Assembly: GCA_035610365.1 (NCBI GenBank)
Contig: CM069434.1
Location: forward strand, 125,110,895 to 125,174,894
Direction of reading: 5' to 3'
Source of the DNA: Aquatica leii
Lineage: Eukaryota; Arthropoda; Insecta; Coleoptera; Lampyridae
DNA length: 64,000 nucleotides
The notes under the pieces are model-generated. The model was not told the origin of the DNA and searched no databases. It saw only the letters and a program-made list of their open reading frames with translations. The translations under genes and the position numbers were made by a program. Within the stretch, counting starts at the first letter, position 1. Each line of letters opens with the position of its first letter. Below, in pieces: positions 21,248 to 31,956 of the stretch.

Positions 21248-22250
21248 TGGGCGCTCTTCTTTATTTACAATATGTGACAGGACTCCTGCGATGCCTGTTG
21301 GGCTGGCGTCAGTTGCTAAAGTGATCGGTAAATTAGGATCAAATGGAATTAATGTACAGGAGCTTATTATTTCATTTTTGATTTTATCGAATGCTTCTTG
21401 ACATTCTTTGGACTAGTGAAAAGTTGAATTTTTTTGAATCAGTTTACGTAATGGTGCCGTAAGTGTTGAAGCATGTGGTATAAATTTTGAGTAATACATT
21501 ACTAGTACCAAAAATGATCTGACTTCGTCTGGCGTAGTAGGTTGAGGGGCTTTTTGTATAGCTTCTATTTTCTCTGGAGTTTTTGTAATCCCTCTGGGCA
21601 AATTTTGTGTCCTAGATATTGAACTTCTTTTTCGAAAAATTGGCATTTTTCTTTATTCAAGTGTAGGTTTAAGGAGCGTAATTTATGTAAGCATTTGTAT
21701 AAGGTTTCTTTGCATTCTTGAATCGATTTTCCGGTTATGATAACGTCATCAAAATATGCAGCACTTCCTTTAATATCTCTTAGAACGTCGTCCCTTATCT
21801 TTTGAAATTCGTTTGGGGCAACTTTAACTCCGAAAGCCAGTTTGTTCATTTTGTATACACCTCGATGTGTTGGTATGGCCTGGATTTTGGAACTGTTTTT
21901 GTCCATTTGTACATGTAAGAAGGCTTTGTGGATATCTAATTTGCAGAAATATTTTCCTCCTTTTAGTTGGTTGAAAATGTCATCTATGAGGGGTATTCTG
22001 TAACGTAATTCATGCAAAAATGGATTTACTGTCAATTTGTAATCGGCGCGTAATCGAAGTTCATTATTTGGTTTTGGCACAATTACCAGCGGTGATCCTC
22101 ATTCGCTTTGTTCCGTTTTGGTAATGACTCCTTGACTTTCCAATGTGTCCAATTCCTTATTAACTTGTTCCAATAAGGCATAAGGTACTGGTCGTGCTTT
22201 TGTATTGCTTATAACAATTATCGGATATAACGTCGGTAACTATACGGTCC
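21248..22250 (-). pseudogene. gypsy reverse transcriptase (inverted half)
   Basis: The frame enters at KARPVPYALLEQVN..L. It has a stop in place of Trp in the SE(W)GSPLVIVPKPN block (about 22102), then LRLRADYKLTVN, FCKLDIHKAF, KLAFGVKVAPNEFQ and the catalytic YFDDVI (about 21754). The C-terminal thumb is in a second frame (GITKTPEKIEAI..AP.P..PDEVRSFLVLV). These are all conserved Ty3/gypsy RT blocks. Stop codons and at least one frameshift near 21600 inactivate it. Confidence 0.9.
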
Positions 22251-22261
22251 CTTCAATGTCA

Positions 22262-22302
22262 CAAGGACCAATTTTCGACTGTAGTTCGAAAATTGGTTCT
22301 TG
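22262..22302. repeat. 17-bp hairpin at the inversion breakpoint
   Basis: CAAGGACCAATTTTCGA (22262-22278) and TCGAAAATTGGTTCTTG (22286-22302) form a stem with one mismatch and a 7-nt loop. It sits exactly between the inverted gypsy RT and the resumed plus-strand transposase. Confidence 0.85.
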
Positions 22303-23221
22303 TCCTTTGGTCTTGTGGTGCCCTATAAATTGTCTGCACATCAACTAGCCAGTATTTCAACCGCATTACTTAATCAGTCCAAGAGTTTACCATGTGAATT
22401 CAACAGAAAACCAAGATCAATGTCTGAAGCCAAGCGATGTAAAGCTGCCGAGTTCAGACAATTTTTGTATTATACCGGCATTGTTGTATTAAAATCCACG
22501 TTAGATAATGATAGATATTTACATTTTCTCGTGTTACATATTGCATGTACAATACTGTCAAACTTAAAATATATAAAGGAGCATTTGAATTATGCTCATT
22601 CGCTTATGAAGTACTTTGTATCTTCATTTATTGAATTATATGGACGAGAAAATATACATAACTTATTACATATAACTCAAGATTCAAAACGGTTTGGAGT
22701 ACTTGATCAGTTCAGCGCCTTCCTTTTTGAAAACTATATGAAATCATTAAAATAAATAGTACGAAAACCTACTGAACTACTGAGTCAAATTATAAATAGG
22801 AAAACTGAGGAAGATAGGAATTGTTTGTTATCCAACACTATTAACCAGTACTACCCTCAACCTTCTTTACAGCACACTTTAGGACCTTTAATTAACTCAG
22901 CTTTTTGTACACAATTTAAAAAAGTTAAATTTGAAAATTTTACATTAACCATAAATCTATCTGACAATTTTTGTAGTTTAAAAAACAATTCTTTGGTGTG
23001 CATTCGTAATTTTGTCATTAACACCGGATGGACTCATTTTAATTGGACAAACATTTTTGCTGTGTGAAGATTTTTATACTTCACCATGTAAATCTTCTGA
23101 TATGAGTATTGCTAGTAATCTTGAACCATTACGAAAATGGAATATTAGTGATGTTGCGTACAAATGTGTAAAACTAGATTTCAATAAGAAATTTCTATTA
23201 TTTCCGTTACTTCATATTTAA
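22303..23221 (+). pseudogene. CACTA-like transposase, C-terminal piece
   Basis: The plus-strand frame resumes at YKLSAHQLASIS, then EFNRKPRSMSEAKRCKAAEFRQFLYYTG, a long helical stretch, HNLLHITQDSKRFG.LDQFSAFLFENYMKSLK, and finally YKCVKLDFNKKF...FPLLH at the stop (23219-23221). A stop near 22755 and frame changes near 23012-23067 show decay. It begins next to the gypsy RT fragment (minus) at the inversion breakpoint. No residues are lost apart from those deleted with the pogo insertion and the breakpoint. Confidence 0.78.
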
Positions 23222-23325
23222 GATTCTAATTTACTAGGGTATGTTTAATCGGGTGTGATCATATAAACTAATTACTTAATTTTAATTACAGTAACCATAT
23301 ATTTATAGTTTATTGTGTCTTTACA

Positions 23326-25553
23326 ATGATCTCGTGGACAGTAGTTAAGTTTGTGGAAGACAACACAGTACAGGCAGTACCTATCCAATGGATCCATGCT
23401 ATTAAAAAATGTGAACCACATATGAAATACTAAGATTAGAATGTCTTCCGGGTTTGGACCGTGTCATATGTGCAACCGAAGCTGCCAACGTTTCGCCCAC
23501 TTGGCAGCTTCGGTTGCACATATGACACGGTCCAAACCCGGAAGACATTCTAATCTTAGTATAGATTCCGGCCGTGGAAGCCTTCGCTATTACACATATG
23601 AAATACTGGCAATTATATTAGGTCAAAACTTTCCGAAACAGCACACATGCAATATTTTTTTATTGTTTCTATTTAGGTATGTGTAAGATTTTTTTTTTAA
23701 TTTTAGCTGAGTATCAGGTGGCTCGGCAAAAGGAAAAACAAGCTGAACTTGAATCTGACTTGGGTACAGATTCGGAAGAAAACAATGACAAAAGGAAGAG
23801 GTTTCAACGTGTATATAGCTCTGACGATGAAATAGGTGAAGTACCAGCTAGCATTTTAAAGAAGCCGTCTCAGTTGGTAAAAGGTAATTATTATATGTAA
23901 TAATTCAGTAAGTTTAAACTATTAGGAAGGCCAAGTAAACAAGTTATTGAATCATTGGAGAAAGCGGTACTTTTAAATGATTGTAATGCAGGAACCATAA
24001 ATCAAGGTTAATTCATATAAACCACCATGTAAATATTTTATTTTAACTTGTAATTATGAATTTAAATTGTACTACAGAATTTTCTTAAAGAGTACTACAA
24101 CTTAAAAAACGAATCCAGTCAGTCTTCTCGTTGTAGTACACCGTCTGATATGAATTTTCATCACAGTTTTGTTTATCAGTTTTCAACTCAGTTTTGTTTA
24201 TTTATTTTTTGTTTTGAAATGGATACAACTTTGTATATATAGATACGAAACACACAAGCTGATGGTTCAAGCGCTTCTGGCACAACAACTTTTGTATCAA
24301 CACCGAGAGAGAACGATGATGTTTACTTAGGTTTGTATTCAATATTAGCTATCACTATAGCGCTTTCACTGTACACTTTTTGTAGAATATTTTCGACAAA
24401 TAATCAGGAAACAAAGTATTATTCAAGCCACCCTACTTCAACTAATTGAAGATATGAAATCAATTAAAGACAATTCTTCTCCGGTAGCAGCTACTAATGT
24501 AAATTCCATTTTTACATTATTTGATTTTCCGTTGAAGGAGGAAGCAAGTTTGCAACAGTTTGAAGAATATTTAAGCAATGAACAACAATTAAATGAAATG
24601 GTATGTAATTCTAACAGTGACAATTATGAGTAAGATGTTACCATTTTTTTACGTCGTAGCACACGCAAATCATGATTAAACGAAATACAACTTTGATTCT
24701 TCAAATATTCATATTTGTTTATGACAATTTTGTAGCTTATTTTGGGGGGGGGGCATGGTTGTTATACCAACGATATAGATAATAAAATATAAAAATTGCA
24801 AAGCAATGAGCTCGTTTCTCAACAATATCTCATTCTGTGAAATTTTTACTTTGCCCTTTTCCATGTGTTAACTCGATAGTAACTTGTATTATCATCAGCT
24901 TATAATTAGAGCATGACAAAATCAAATTATATAGATACATGTATTTCTAGATCGAAGAAGTTTCCAAAATTGGTGGAAATAGTGTATCTGAATTCGTTAA
25001 ACGAATGCTGTCCCAGTTGGTAACGAACACGGTTTTATCAACATACAGCTGTATTAGGTTAAAAATAAGAAAAACTTTTCCAAGTTGCTCAAATCGGAAG
25101 CAGTAATACGTAAGTTTGCTTAGTTTTCTATCTTTAGATAACTATTGAAATGAAATTAATGTATTGTTTTCACCACATTTTTCTGTTAAAAGGTAAATGC
25201 GAAACGTATAAAAATTATAAATGAATTTGCAAAACTGATATGTTTACAAAAACATTTTTAAAAAAATGATTTAAAGAATTTTTGACTGGTTATAAATCTA
25301 TCATCTCTTATGACTTAATCAGTAATGGAATCGTCAAAAAAATGAATCAAAAATTTCATCAATTCTTTAATTTAGTAAAATGTAAATTCTGACAACTACA
25401 TAGAAATACCAAAAATAAGTTTTTGTCTACATGACAATTACCCTCTCTTATGTAGTTGCATTTGTTTCAGGTGCCACATTAAAAGCTTTTCCTAACGAAA
25501 CCAGAAAATCAGCGGAAGAAAGCATAAAAAACTGGCTAAGGAGGGCCAAATAA
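23326..25553 (+). pseudogene. DUF4806-type second gene of the CACTA-like element, multi-exon
   Basis: The first exon starts MISWTVVKFVEDN and continues PIQWIHAIKK. It is interrupted by a retroposed palindrome (23432-23592). Later exon-like segments are 23708-23885 (acidic, AELESDLGTDSEE, KRKR), about 24247-24332, 24386-24603 (EYFRQIIRKQSIIQATLLQL, FDFPLKEEASLQQFEEYL), 24954-25095 (IGGNSVSEFVKRMLSQLVTN) and a last exon 25471-25553 (LKAFPNETRKSA, IKNWLRRAK, stop). The 'FPL...L..FE' and 'GG....V.RML..L.TN' blocks are the DUF4806 pattern. Exons follow plausible AG acceptors. The role is unknown; such genes accompany transposase genes and have a charged middle with possible DNA contact. Confidence 0.75.
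23432..23592. mobile_element. Retroposed 161-bp insertion forming a near-perfect palindrome
   Basis: The insert is flanked by the 15-bp direct repeat CACATATGAAATACT (23417-23431 and 23593-23607), a LINE-type target duplication. Inside, 23427-23488 and 23501-23562 are perfect inverted copies (about 62 bp arms) around a 12-nt loop. The right arm continues for about 30 bp to CGGCCGTGGAAGCCTTCG. The arrangement fits a short 3' fragment of a retroelement with an inverted 5' piece (twin priming or template switching). Confidence 0.85.
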
Positions 25554-26640
25554 CGTCAGTACCGGGAAAATAAAAAACTAAATAATCTCGAAATTTATTT
25601 TATTGGAAAATAATTAGGATTATTTAAAAATATAGTTTTATGTAATGATAATTTGTATTTTATTTGATCAATTAGGTTATTTTTATTCATTACGTCAAGT
25701 CGCATAGGATATAGTATATATAGTTAGTAATTAGGAGAGATCGAGTAACTTATTGCTTAAAATCATATGAATTAAACAACAGAAAACGTATCTCGCCAAC
25801 ACACGTTGCATTGAAAGTATCGATCGACATATAAGTTGCTATTTCTTTTCTCAATTGTTTTTTACAAGTCACACTCGAGCTCTCGTAATAACTACTATAT
25901 ATATAAATATTTTTCATATTCATATCTGTAGAAAACAAGAGGGGTGACTACCTCCTACATATATCCTACAGCTATCTAAAAGGGACGTCCCGTAGACATC
26001 CTATGCGGATGTGCAAAGTTGTCTTATAAGGACGTCGTAGGAAAGCACACAGTTGTGACAAAAGAATGTCCCATGAATGTCCCTAGGACGTACACAGGAC
26101 CAAATTGGGATAACTTTGGGACATCCAGTGATCCGCAACACCATGTCTCAGAGACGTCCTTGGGACATCCTTGTGTTTGCTGGGAATGTACCTTCAACAA
26201 CAACTCAAAAATAATAATGAATAATTTAAGATACTTAACACCTGTCATTACTTAATATACCGTATTTTTTATACAAAATCTAGTTTTGAAAAGTATACTA
26301 AAAGATTTTTTTATGAAAAGTCATTTCAGTGAACGCATCGATAATCGAACTGAAATAATTTTCAGCCGGCTTATAGTGTTTTTTCGTCAAATAAATTATA
26401 TTTAAGTGGTAAGTACTTTTCAATTCATTATTCGTAGAGCGTACATCAATAGTCCGTCAATTCGTGAACGAGTTTATTACATTTATTATTGATGAAATTC
26501 TTTTTTACGACACGAAATAACAAAGTAACCTTAAATATTTTAGTATTGACAAAGTGAGGTCGCATTTAAGATGGTCGCTGTATAATCAAAGCGCGCGCTT
26601 ATTTGAAATCGTCATTTCGTGAACGATCATTTCTGAAACG
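25554..26640. other. Intergenic with ACGTCC/ACATCC-rich stretch
   Basis: No gene is visible. From 25975 to 26180 the motifs ACGTCC and ACATCC, or their complements, recur many times (e.g. GGGACGTCCCGTAGACATCC near 25982), probably an old interspersed repeat ending near TTTGCTGGGA. Overlapping short frames there are repeat shadows. Confidence 0.5.
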
Positions 26641-26772
26641 TTCCCGGACATGATGGCACGTTCCCGAAATGACTTGCGTTCTCGGAATGATAATTATTGC
26701 TTCAAAGTGCGATTCACTTACAATTTTCTATTAATTTATTTTACACATTCGTTGCTTTTTAATTACAACATA

Positions 26773-27865
26773 ATGGAGACTCCTGATAAAGAAAAAATTA
26801 AAAAAAATTCAAAAAAGAATCTTAAAAAGGATAGTGCAGCTTATTTACGCCAAAGTGAAAAAGCAAATGCTAGGAAAAGAAAGTTTTGGGATAAGATAAA
26901 AAGAAAAAGGCAGAAAATAAAATGAAAAAAATTTACTGATATGAACGAACGAGAGAAGCGAAAGCAGAGAAAAGATTGAAAAAAAGCATCCAAAAAATAC
27001 AGAGAAAAGAAAACAGATTTAGTAAATCTAATAAGTGATACGCCGCGACAATCAAATGACGACTTAGTCCCAGTATCTTCAGAGAGAAGACAAGTAGGGA
27101 GAAAAACTGTGCAAAAAGATCGGGCGAAAGCATACCGAAAAATAAATAAGCAGGAAGAAACTATAGTTCAAATTGAGCGGAAAATTCAATCTTTAAAGAA
27201 AAAACTACAAAGAAGAGATGTCAAAATGAAAAGTGTTCCAAGTCCTATCAGGAAAGTTGATGCTTTAATTAAAAATATTTACTTACCTCCTGAAGTACGC
27301 AAACGACTTCTATATGGCGAAGTATTGACTGAGCAATTGCCAGAAAAGGTTGATGCTTTTTCAAAAAATTCAAAAGAGAGAGAAGTCTTTCATAAATGTA
27401 TCAGTGGAAACAATTTTCGGAAATCCAAAATGCTACATGTGGCCAAAAAGATTAACCAGCTAGACCAAAGAAAAGAAACTATAAATCAATTTTAAAGTTT
27501 GATGCCAAAGTTCGCGAAATTGTTTTAAAGCAACAAGTTTGCGAAAAGGTCATTACTTCTTTCGAAAAAGATGATGTAAGTCGATGTGCCCATCTAAGAG
27601 AGACCACGTGAAACATAATGGTGTTAAAAAACAAAGACGCGTGCTCTGACGCACAGTTAAAGCCAAAATTTGTAAAAGAAACTGGAATTGTCTTATCATA
27701 CGCAACGCTATTGAGAGCAAAACCAGGTCGTAGCGCCAAAATCAAGGGATAGAGAAACATGCTTGTGTGTCAAGCATACAAATTTTGAAGAAAAGTTCAA
27801 TAAAACGAAATATGCAAAAGAGCTAAAACACGCAAAGTTTATTGAACAATACACTTTTGATGTTA
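26773..27865 (+). pseudogene. Lysine-rich transposon protein of the 'DDVSR' family, N-terminal half
   Basis: The reading starts METPDKEKIKK and is extremely basic (QSEKANARKRKFWDKIKRK, later KKASKKYREKK). Coiled-coil stretches follow (KQEETIVQIERKIQSLKKKL), then a frame change into FEKDDVSRC, then FVKETGIVLSYATLLRAKP. The order basic start, coiled coil, 'F..DDVSR', 'Y..FLR.RP' matches a widespread animal family of uncharacterised transposon-like proteins. Stops near 26924 and 27480 and several frameshifts are present. The catalytic second half is absent: the sequence ends abruptly at about 27865 against a KRBA2-like fragment on the other strand. Confidence 0.6.
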
Positions 27866-28407
27866 AGTCAATGCACATACTTTCCATAATTTGACAAATA
27901 TTTCAACAGCAACCCTGGGGATGTTTGTTTTCTTCTTTAAAAAATGTAATACCTTATCTCTGCCCCCGTGACCCGTGGCTCTATGAGCTTCGTCGACTTT
28001 TTTATAGAATTCTTCAATTGGAATCACGTAAACTATATCATCAGTTTTTTGTTTTACAATAATTTTTGTCACACCTCGTATTTCCATAAGATCATATTTC
28101 CTCATGTAATAATTTTCTTTATTGTCACGGTTCACTTTCTCGTTGCTTTTTTGATGCCTGATTTCATTATTCCAATTACATATTCGTAGTGGTTGCTATC
28201 CCAAGGTGTTTTCGTTTTACTCACAGAATAAAACTTATGTAATTCTTCGTCAAATTTTTCGCGACACACACCAATTTCTTTTTTATGATCTTGATCAGAA
28301 TGCACTTCATTAGGATTAGACATTGTTTGTGATAATTTAAGGCGTAAATATCTCAAAATAGTCTTTGACACATACACACCGCCGCACGCCGTATGTTCAC
28401 ACACCAT
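27863..28407 (-). pseudogene. KRBA2-like integrase protein, N-terminal part with H2C2 finger
   Basis: Two overlapping frames give a charged N-terminal region (KEIGVCREKFDEELHKFY) and then VIPIEEFYKKVDEAHRATGHGGRDKVLHFLKKK, the H-x3-H half of an integrase-type zinc finger. It ends at IFVKLWKVC. The C-x2-C half has Trp in place of the first Cys, and the rest of the integrase is missing. The pattern resembles KRBA2-type proteins, derived from integrase-bearing transposons. A frameshift near 28132 separates the two parts. Confidence 0.65.
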
Positions 28408-28429
28408 TTGCCATAAATGGATGACTCAG

Positions 28430-28700
28430 ATGCGGGCAAATGTTAAATGGCTAGGGAGATAGCAACAGATTATTCATTTTAAACACAGTTTGCTATCTGC
28501 CCAGGCAAATGATCAAAATTACCTTGAATTCTTCGCGGTATTTACTATATGACACACACAGCTGGGCAAATGTTAATTGTCTAGGCAAATAGGAAAATGG
28601 TATTTATTTTCAGTAATTTCACTATTTGCCTTGGCATTTACCATATACCCAGACAAATTGTCATTTGCCTAAGATTGCCTTCTGCCTACGATATATATAT
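28430..28700. repeat. GGCAAATG motif cluster
   Basis: GGCAAATG, its variants and its complement (ATTTGCC) recur at least ten times in about 260 bp in both orientations, often next to CTAGG or CCAGG. The cluster lies just upstream of the KRBA2-like fragment and could be subterminal binding repeats or an old palindromic MITE. Confidence 0.55.
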
Positions 28701-28755
28701 AAGACGCTTGAAAGTACTTACAATACAGTTGGGGTTTAGAAAGAAGTTGTTAAGA

Positions 28756-29890
28756 ATGGAACAGATAAAGCAGTTTGTTCAACAAATAAAAGATCGGTGG
28801 CCGACAGTAATATGGTGTTAAGTGTAATACAACTAATTGATCAAAATGTTTATAATTTAAATAAATCAAAAACTAAAGTTATCAGTGTTTAAATGAATTT
28901 GTGCTAATCATTTCTGTCCGTCAGTGCATATATTTGCAACTTATAAACAAGAAATCGTATTTACGGAAGAGGAATGGGTGTGGTTTTTGGAGCTACGAAA
29001 AAAAACACATAAATGTTTTCAAAGTACTGAAGCAATATGTGAGCCCATAAAGGTCGGTAAGAAAACTATAATATTTCAAATTATTGACCAAAAAAAATAT
29101 TAAAAATTGTGGGTGCAGAAAATGAAGAAGTATACCTAGACCGCGAATCCCTTTGGGAGATATGGAAATTGGCAGTACTCATAAACTATCAATTAAATCA
29201 GATTGTTTCAAAAGAATTTTCCAACTTTTACGATGCTGTAATTAATGCTGTTATAGATCTACCAGAAGATGCTAAAACTAACATATCTAATGTTTTGGAT
29301 CAATTTTGATCAAAAACAGACGTGGTTTGTTGTATGTTGGAAGTGGTAACATTATATACAGAAAAGGTGGTGTTCGATGTTGAATTGGAAAAACGTGTAG
29401 TAGAACAAAAGAAGTTTAGGAAATAAACTGGGTATTAGCTTGAGTAGTAGTACAAGATGTTAAGATGTGGATGGCTTATGCGGAACAAAGCTGGACCAAA
29501 TCTGTCGATTTCCAAACAGCAGTGGAACGGTTAGTACAAGAATTTTCCGAATTAGAATTTGATGCTGAACATGAAGCAGTGTATGGTTTCACTAGTCCTG
29601 AACTGTGCGCTACTTTGGCGGAAAAGTATAAGAACAGCCAAAAAAAAGAATCAGCGGAAGAAAAATCGGCAGAAGGAGAAGCACAAGAAGAAGAAAAACA
29701 AACATCTATATGACATTAAAAATGTTCAAGATTTATTAGTTCAGTTTCAACAGTTGGAAACGGATGCAAATAAAATACTTGAAAGATATGATTGTATATC
29801 GTCGACGACACCGCAAAACCACGTAACTAACAAACCTGGAAACCAATTTGAACACGTGTGCTTTAAACAAGTATCTAACAGTTTCTTATA
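28756..29890 (+). pseudogene. Unrecognised charged multi-segment gene
   Basis: Segments that look coding but are in different frames follow one another: MEQIKQFVQQIKDRW (28756), VFTEEEWVWFLELRKKTHKC (28950-29010), VGAENEEVYLDRESLWEIWKLAVLINYQL to about 29308, MWMAYAEQSWTKSVDFQTAVERL (29465) with an acidic/lysine tail to 29713, and LVQFQQLETDANKILERYDC to 29889. Amino-acid composition is helical and charged. I recognise no family. Poly-A slips near 29090 and 29640 explain some frame changes. It may be one decayed or intron-containing gene, possibly the partner gene of the KRBA2-like transposon. Confidence 0.4.
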
Positions 29891-30881
29891 ATTTGATTGT
29901 TAGTGAGCACTGATATATTGAGCCCAAATTTTAACTTGTAACCCACATAACACGAAAATGTCCATTACATATGCAGTGAATGTGATGTTCATGGATTATG
30001 GAGGTTTATTGTACATCCACAATAAACATAATGGATCTCATATGCCTCCAAATATACTCTTGTATGTAGGTTGAAATATTTATTGCTACTTACGTTAAAA
30101 TAAATTAAAAAAATTATTATTATTTTTACTGTTTACTTTTTGATTATAAAAATAAAGAAGTATAAAAATAATGTCAGTGTCTGTCCCGAAGTTTCTCTAA
30201 ATTGATTGTTTCCTGAAAAAAATCAAAAATGTACAATTACTATTCTAGAAAGCAATTATATAATCACAAAGGGCGCTCAAATTATAAATGACAAGTACTA
30301 TAGATCAAGCATTTGAACTATACAAGGTGATGTCATTAATGAAGTGTTCAATTTAAAGCAAAATCTTTGTTGTACATACAAGGTTCTGTTACAGCAATAA
30401 TTTTACATTGTTATAAAAGTATTGTTTCTGATATTTTCATTATTCGGTTTGTAAGCCCCCTTTATGATTTTTGATCAATTGTATTTGATAACTTGCTTTT
30501 TATTATTTTCATATCGCTCCTTTGCCCTGAGTAGCCATGCTTTCATTGTTTTTATAATTGCGCATTCGGAAGCGTTGGTTGTTTTCAGGTTAAGCTTTAC
30601 AGCCACTACAAAAGAAGAAGATCACTGTTTTTTAACGTATGAGTGAAATAAGAATAATTACTTATAATTTCTTGTGCAAATTTTAGTGACTTCAAAAAAG
30701 TGTTTGTTTTTAACCCTTCACATGTATACAAAGATCCTAGTCTTATTACTCAGCGCTCTATACATAAGCGTCTTTGTAGTTTAATTTACACTATCCCCTC
30801 CAATGAGACTCAATTCCTGTGCCTAAAAAAATATAGAATTTAGAACGGAAAAAATGGAACTATTTTCTTTTAATTCCACAA
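29891..30881. other. Intergenic, no gene recognised; one hairpin
   Basis: Nothing coding is recognised. GTTTATTGT and ACAATAAAC flank a 6-nt loop near 30002-30030, extended by ATTATGG-like arms. A 60-codon frame at 30464-30646 has no features. Confidence 0.5.
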
Positions 30882-31372
30882 TCAAAATACTTTTACCAAT
30901 ATCTTTAGTTGAATGTCGGTCAAAGTTTCAAAATTTTCTACATCTTCCTTTGTATCAAAGGGCATGCATCTGATAATATTTACAATTATTTCATCTGTTA
31001 TAGTTTCTTTAGTTGTATTTCTATTCAAAAGGATGTTTATGTCAGCTTGGAGATTATCAATTTTGTAATTCAAACTATGAAGCAATTTGAAAACTTGCTT
31101 CTGGAAGGCTACAATACTTTTAGTTCATATATATGGTAGACATACTATTACATATTAAAATTATTCAGATAAAAAAAGAGATAAAATATAGAAACAACAG
31201 CAAACTTAAGGTAATTATAATTTTGTAATAATCATGTTAAGCCTAACCTGTTTCACTGTTAACTGGTGCATTAGTATGTAATGATTGAGTCTGGCTGCAG
31301 ATTCCTGTACTTTGTGGCAAAAAATCAGAATAGTTCAATCGCGAAACGTTTTGATTATTATCGTTGCTGAAA
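30882..31372 (-). pseudogene. Second DUF4806-type gene, two exons visible
   Basis: On the minus strand, exon A (about 31372-31243) reads FSNDNNQNVSRLNYSDF and ends at a GTTAG-type donor. Exon B begins after CCTTCCAG at about 31104 and reads KQVFKLLHSLNYKIDNLQADI, then RCMPFDTKEDVENFETL and ends at 30882. A helical coiled region followed by '(M/F)PF.T.E...FE..L' is the entry into the DUF4806 domain seen at 24386-25553 on the other strand. The C-terminal half of the domain was not found. It may be an exon set of a further CACTA-like element. Confidence 0.5.
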
Positions 31373-31956
31373 GCCATATTACCACAACTTGCATTTAACA
31401 GATTGTGATTTCCTTTGTGTTGTAAGCTTGAGGTAGAAGTAATTGCGAAAGCTCGAGTATGACCGATAAGATTTATCTTCCTCTGTCAGACTTTGAAGAA
31501 TTTTATAGAAAAATATAGCAACTACTAGTATATATATATATAAATAATAAAAAAAAAATTTTTTAATTTTTATTTTATTTTGAGTTCCTTTTATTTTTAT
31601 TTTGTCCATAAGGCTTGAGCTATGTAAATTAAACAAATAACTAGTGCATCTGAAACTTTATCGTATCTATGTTACAGTAAGAAAAGTCTATGTATGTAAT
31701 ACATATTGAACTTTATTAGCCATAGAGAATATTTATCCTTTCGCTTATTTTAATGTCAGCCGATTTAAAATATGGGATGAAAAAAGTACCACCAATTATA
31801 AGCATGGACATTACGTCGTACTTACTATTGACACACAGTTTCTATAAAAGCTTACAAAAGCTAACAAGCGTATAAATATTTTGAAACCGAATTTGCTTAG
31901 ACATGAATTCAAATTTTAAATAATTTAATTTTTTTTAAAGATTATTTCTATTTTAG

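Larger units (their letters stand above)
19472..22260 (-). mobile_element. Ty3/gypsy pol half, inverted relative to its own gag
   Basis: Reverse transcriptase, RNase H and integrase read leftward toward the inverted 3' LTR. The RT start (about 22250) lies a few tens of residues downstream, in protein terms, of the point where the plus-strand gag-protease half ends (FADLFEKKI). Both halves therefore come from one element. Confidence 0.88.
15256..25553. mobile_element. CACTA/EnSpm-like two-gene element, disrupted by nested insertions and an inversion
   Basis: Three pieces of one transposase-like gene (15256-15573 plus, 17971-17799 minus, 22303-23221 plus) and a following DUF4806-type gene (23326-25553 plus) form one unit. 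The middle transposase piece is inverted together with half of a Ty3/gypsy insertion. Terminal inverted repeats of the element were not identified. The CACTA assignment is tentative: it rests on the resemblance of the PLDYM-L-CLGV and 'NLLH...FG.LD.FSAF.FE.Y..SLK' blocks to the TNP2/DUF4218 arrangement. Confidence 0.65.

Noticed and set aside
26019..26255. Frames on both strands of the ACGTCC-rich region
   Set aside because: They arise from the repeated motif and show no domain.
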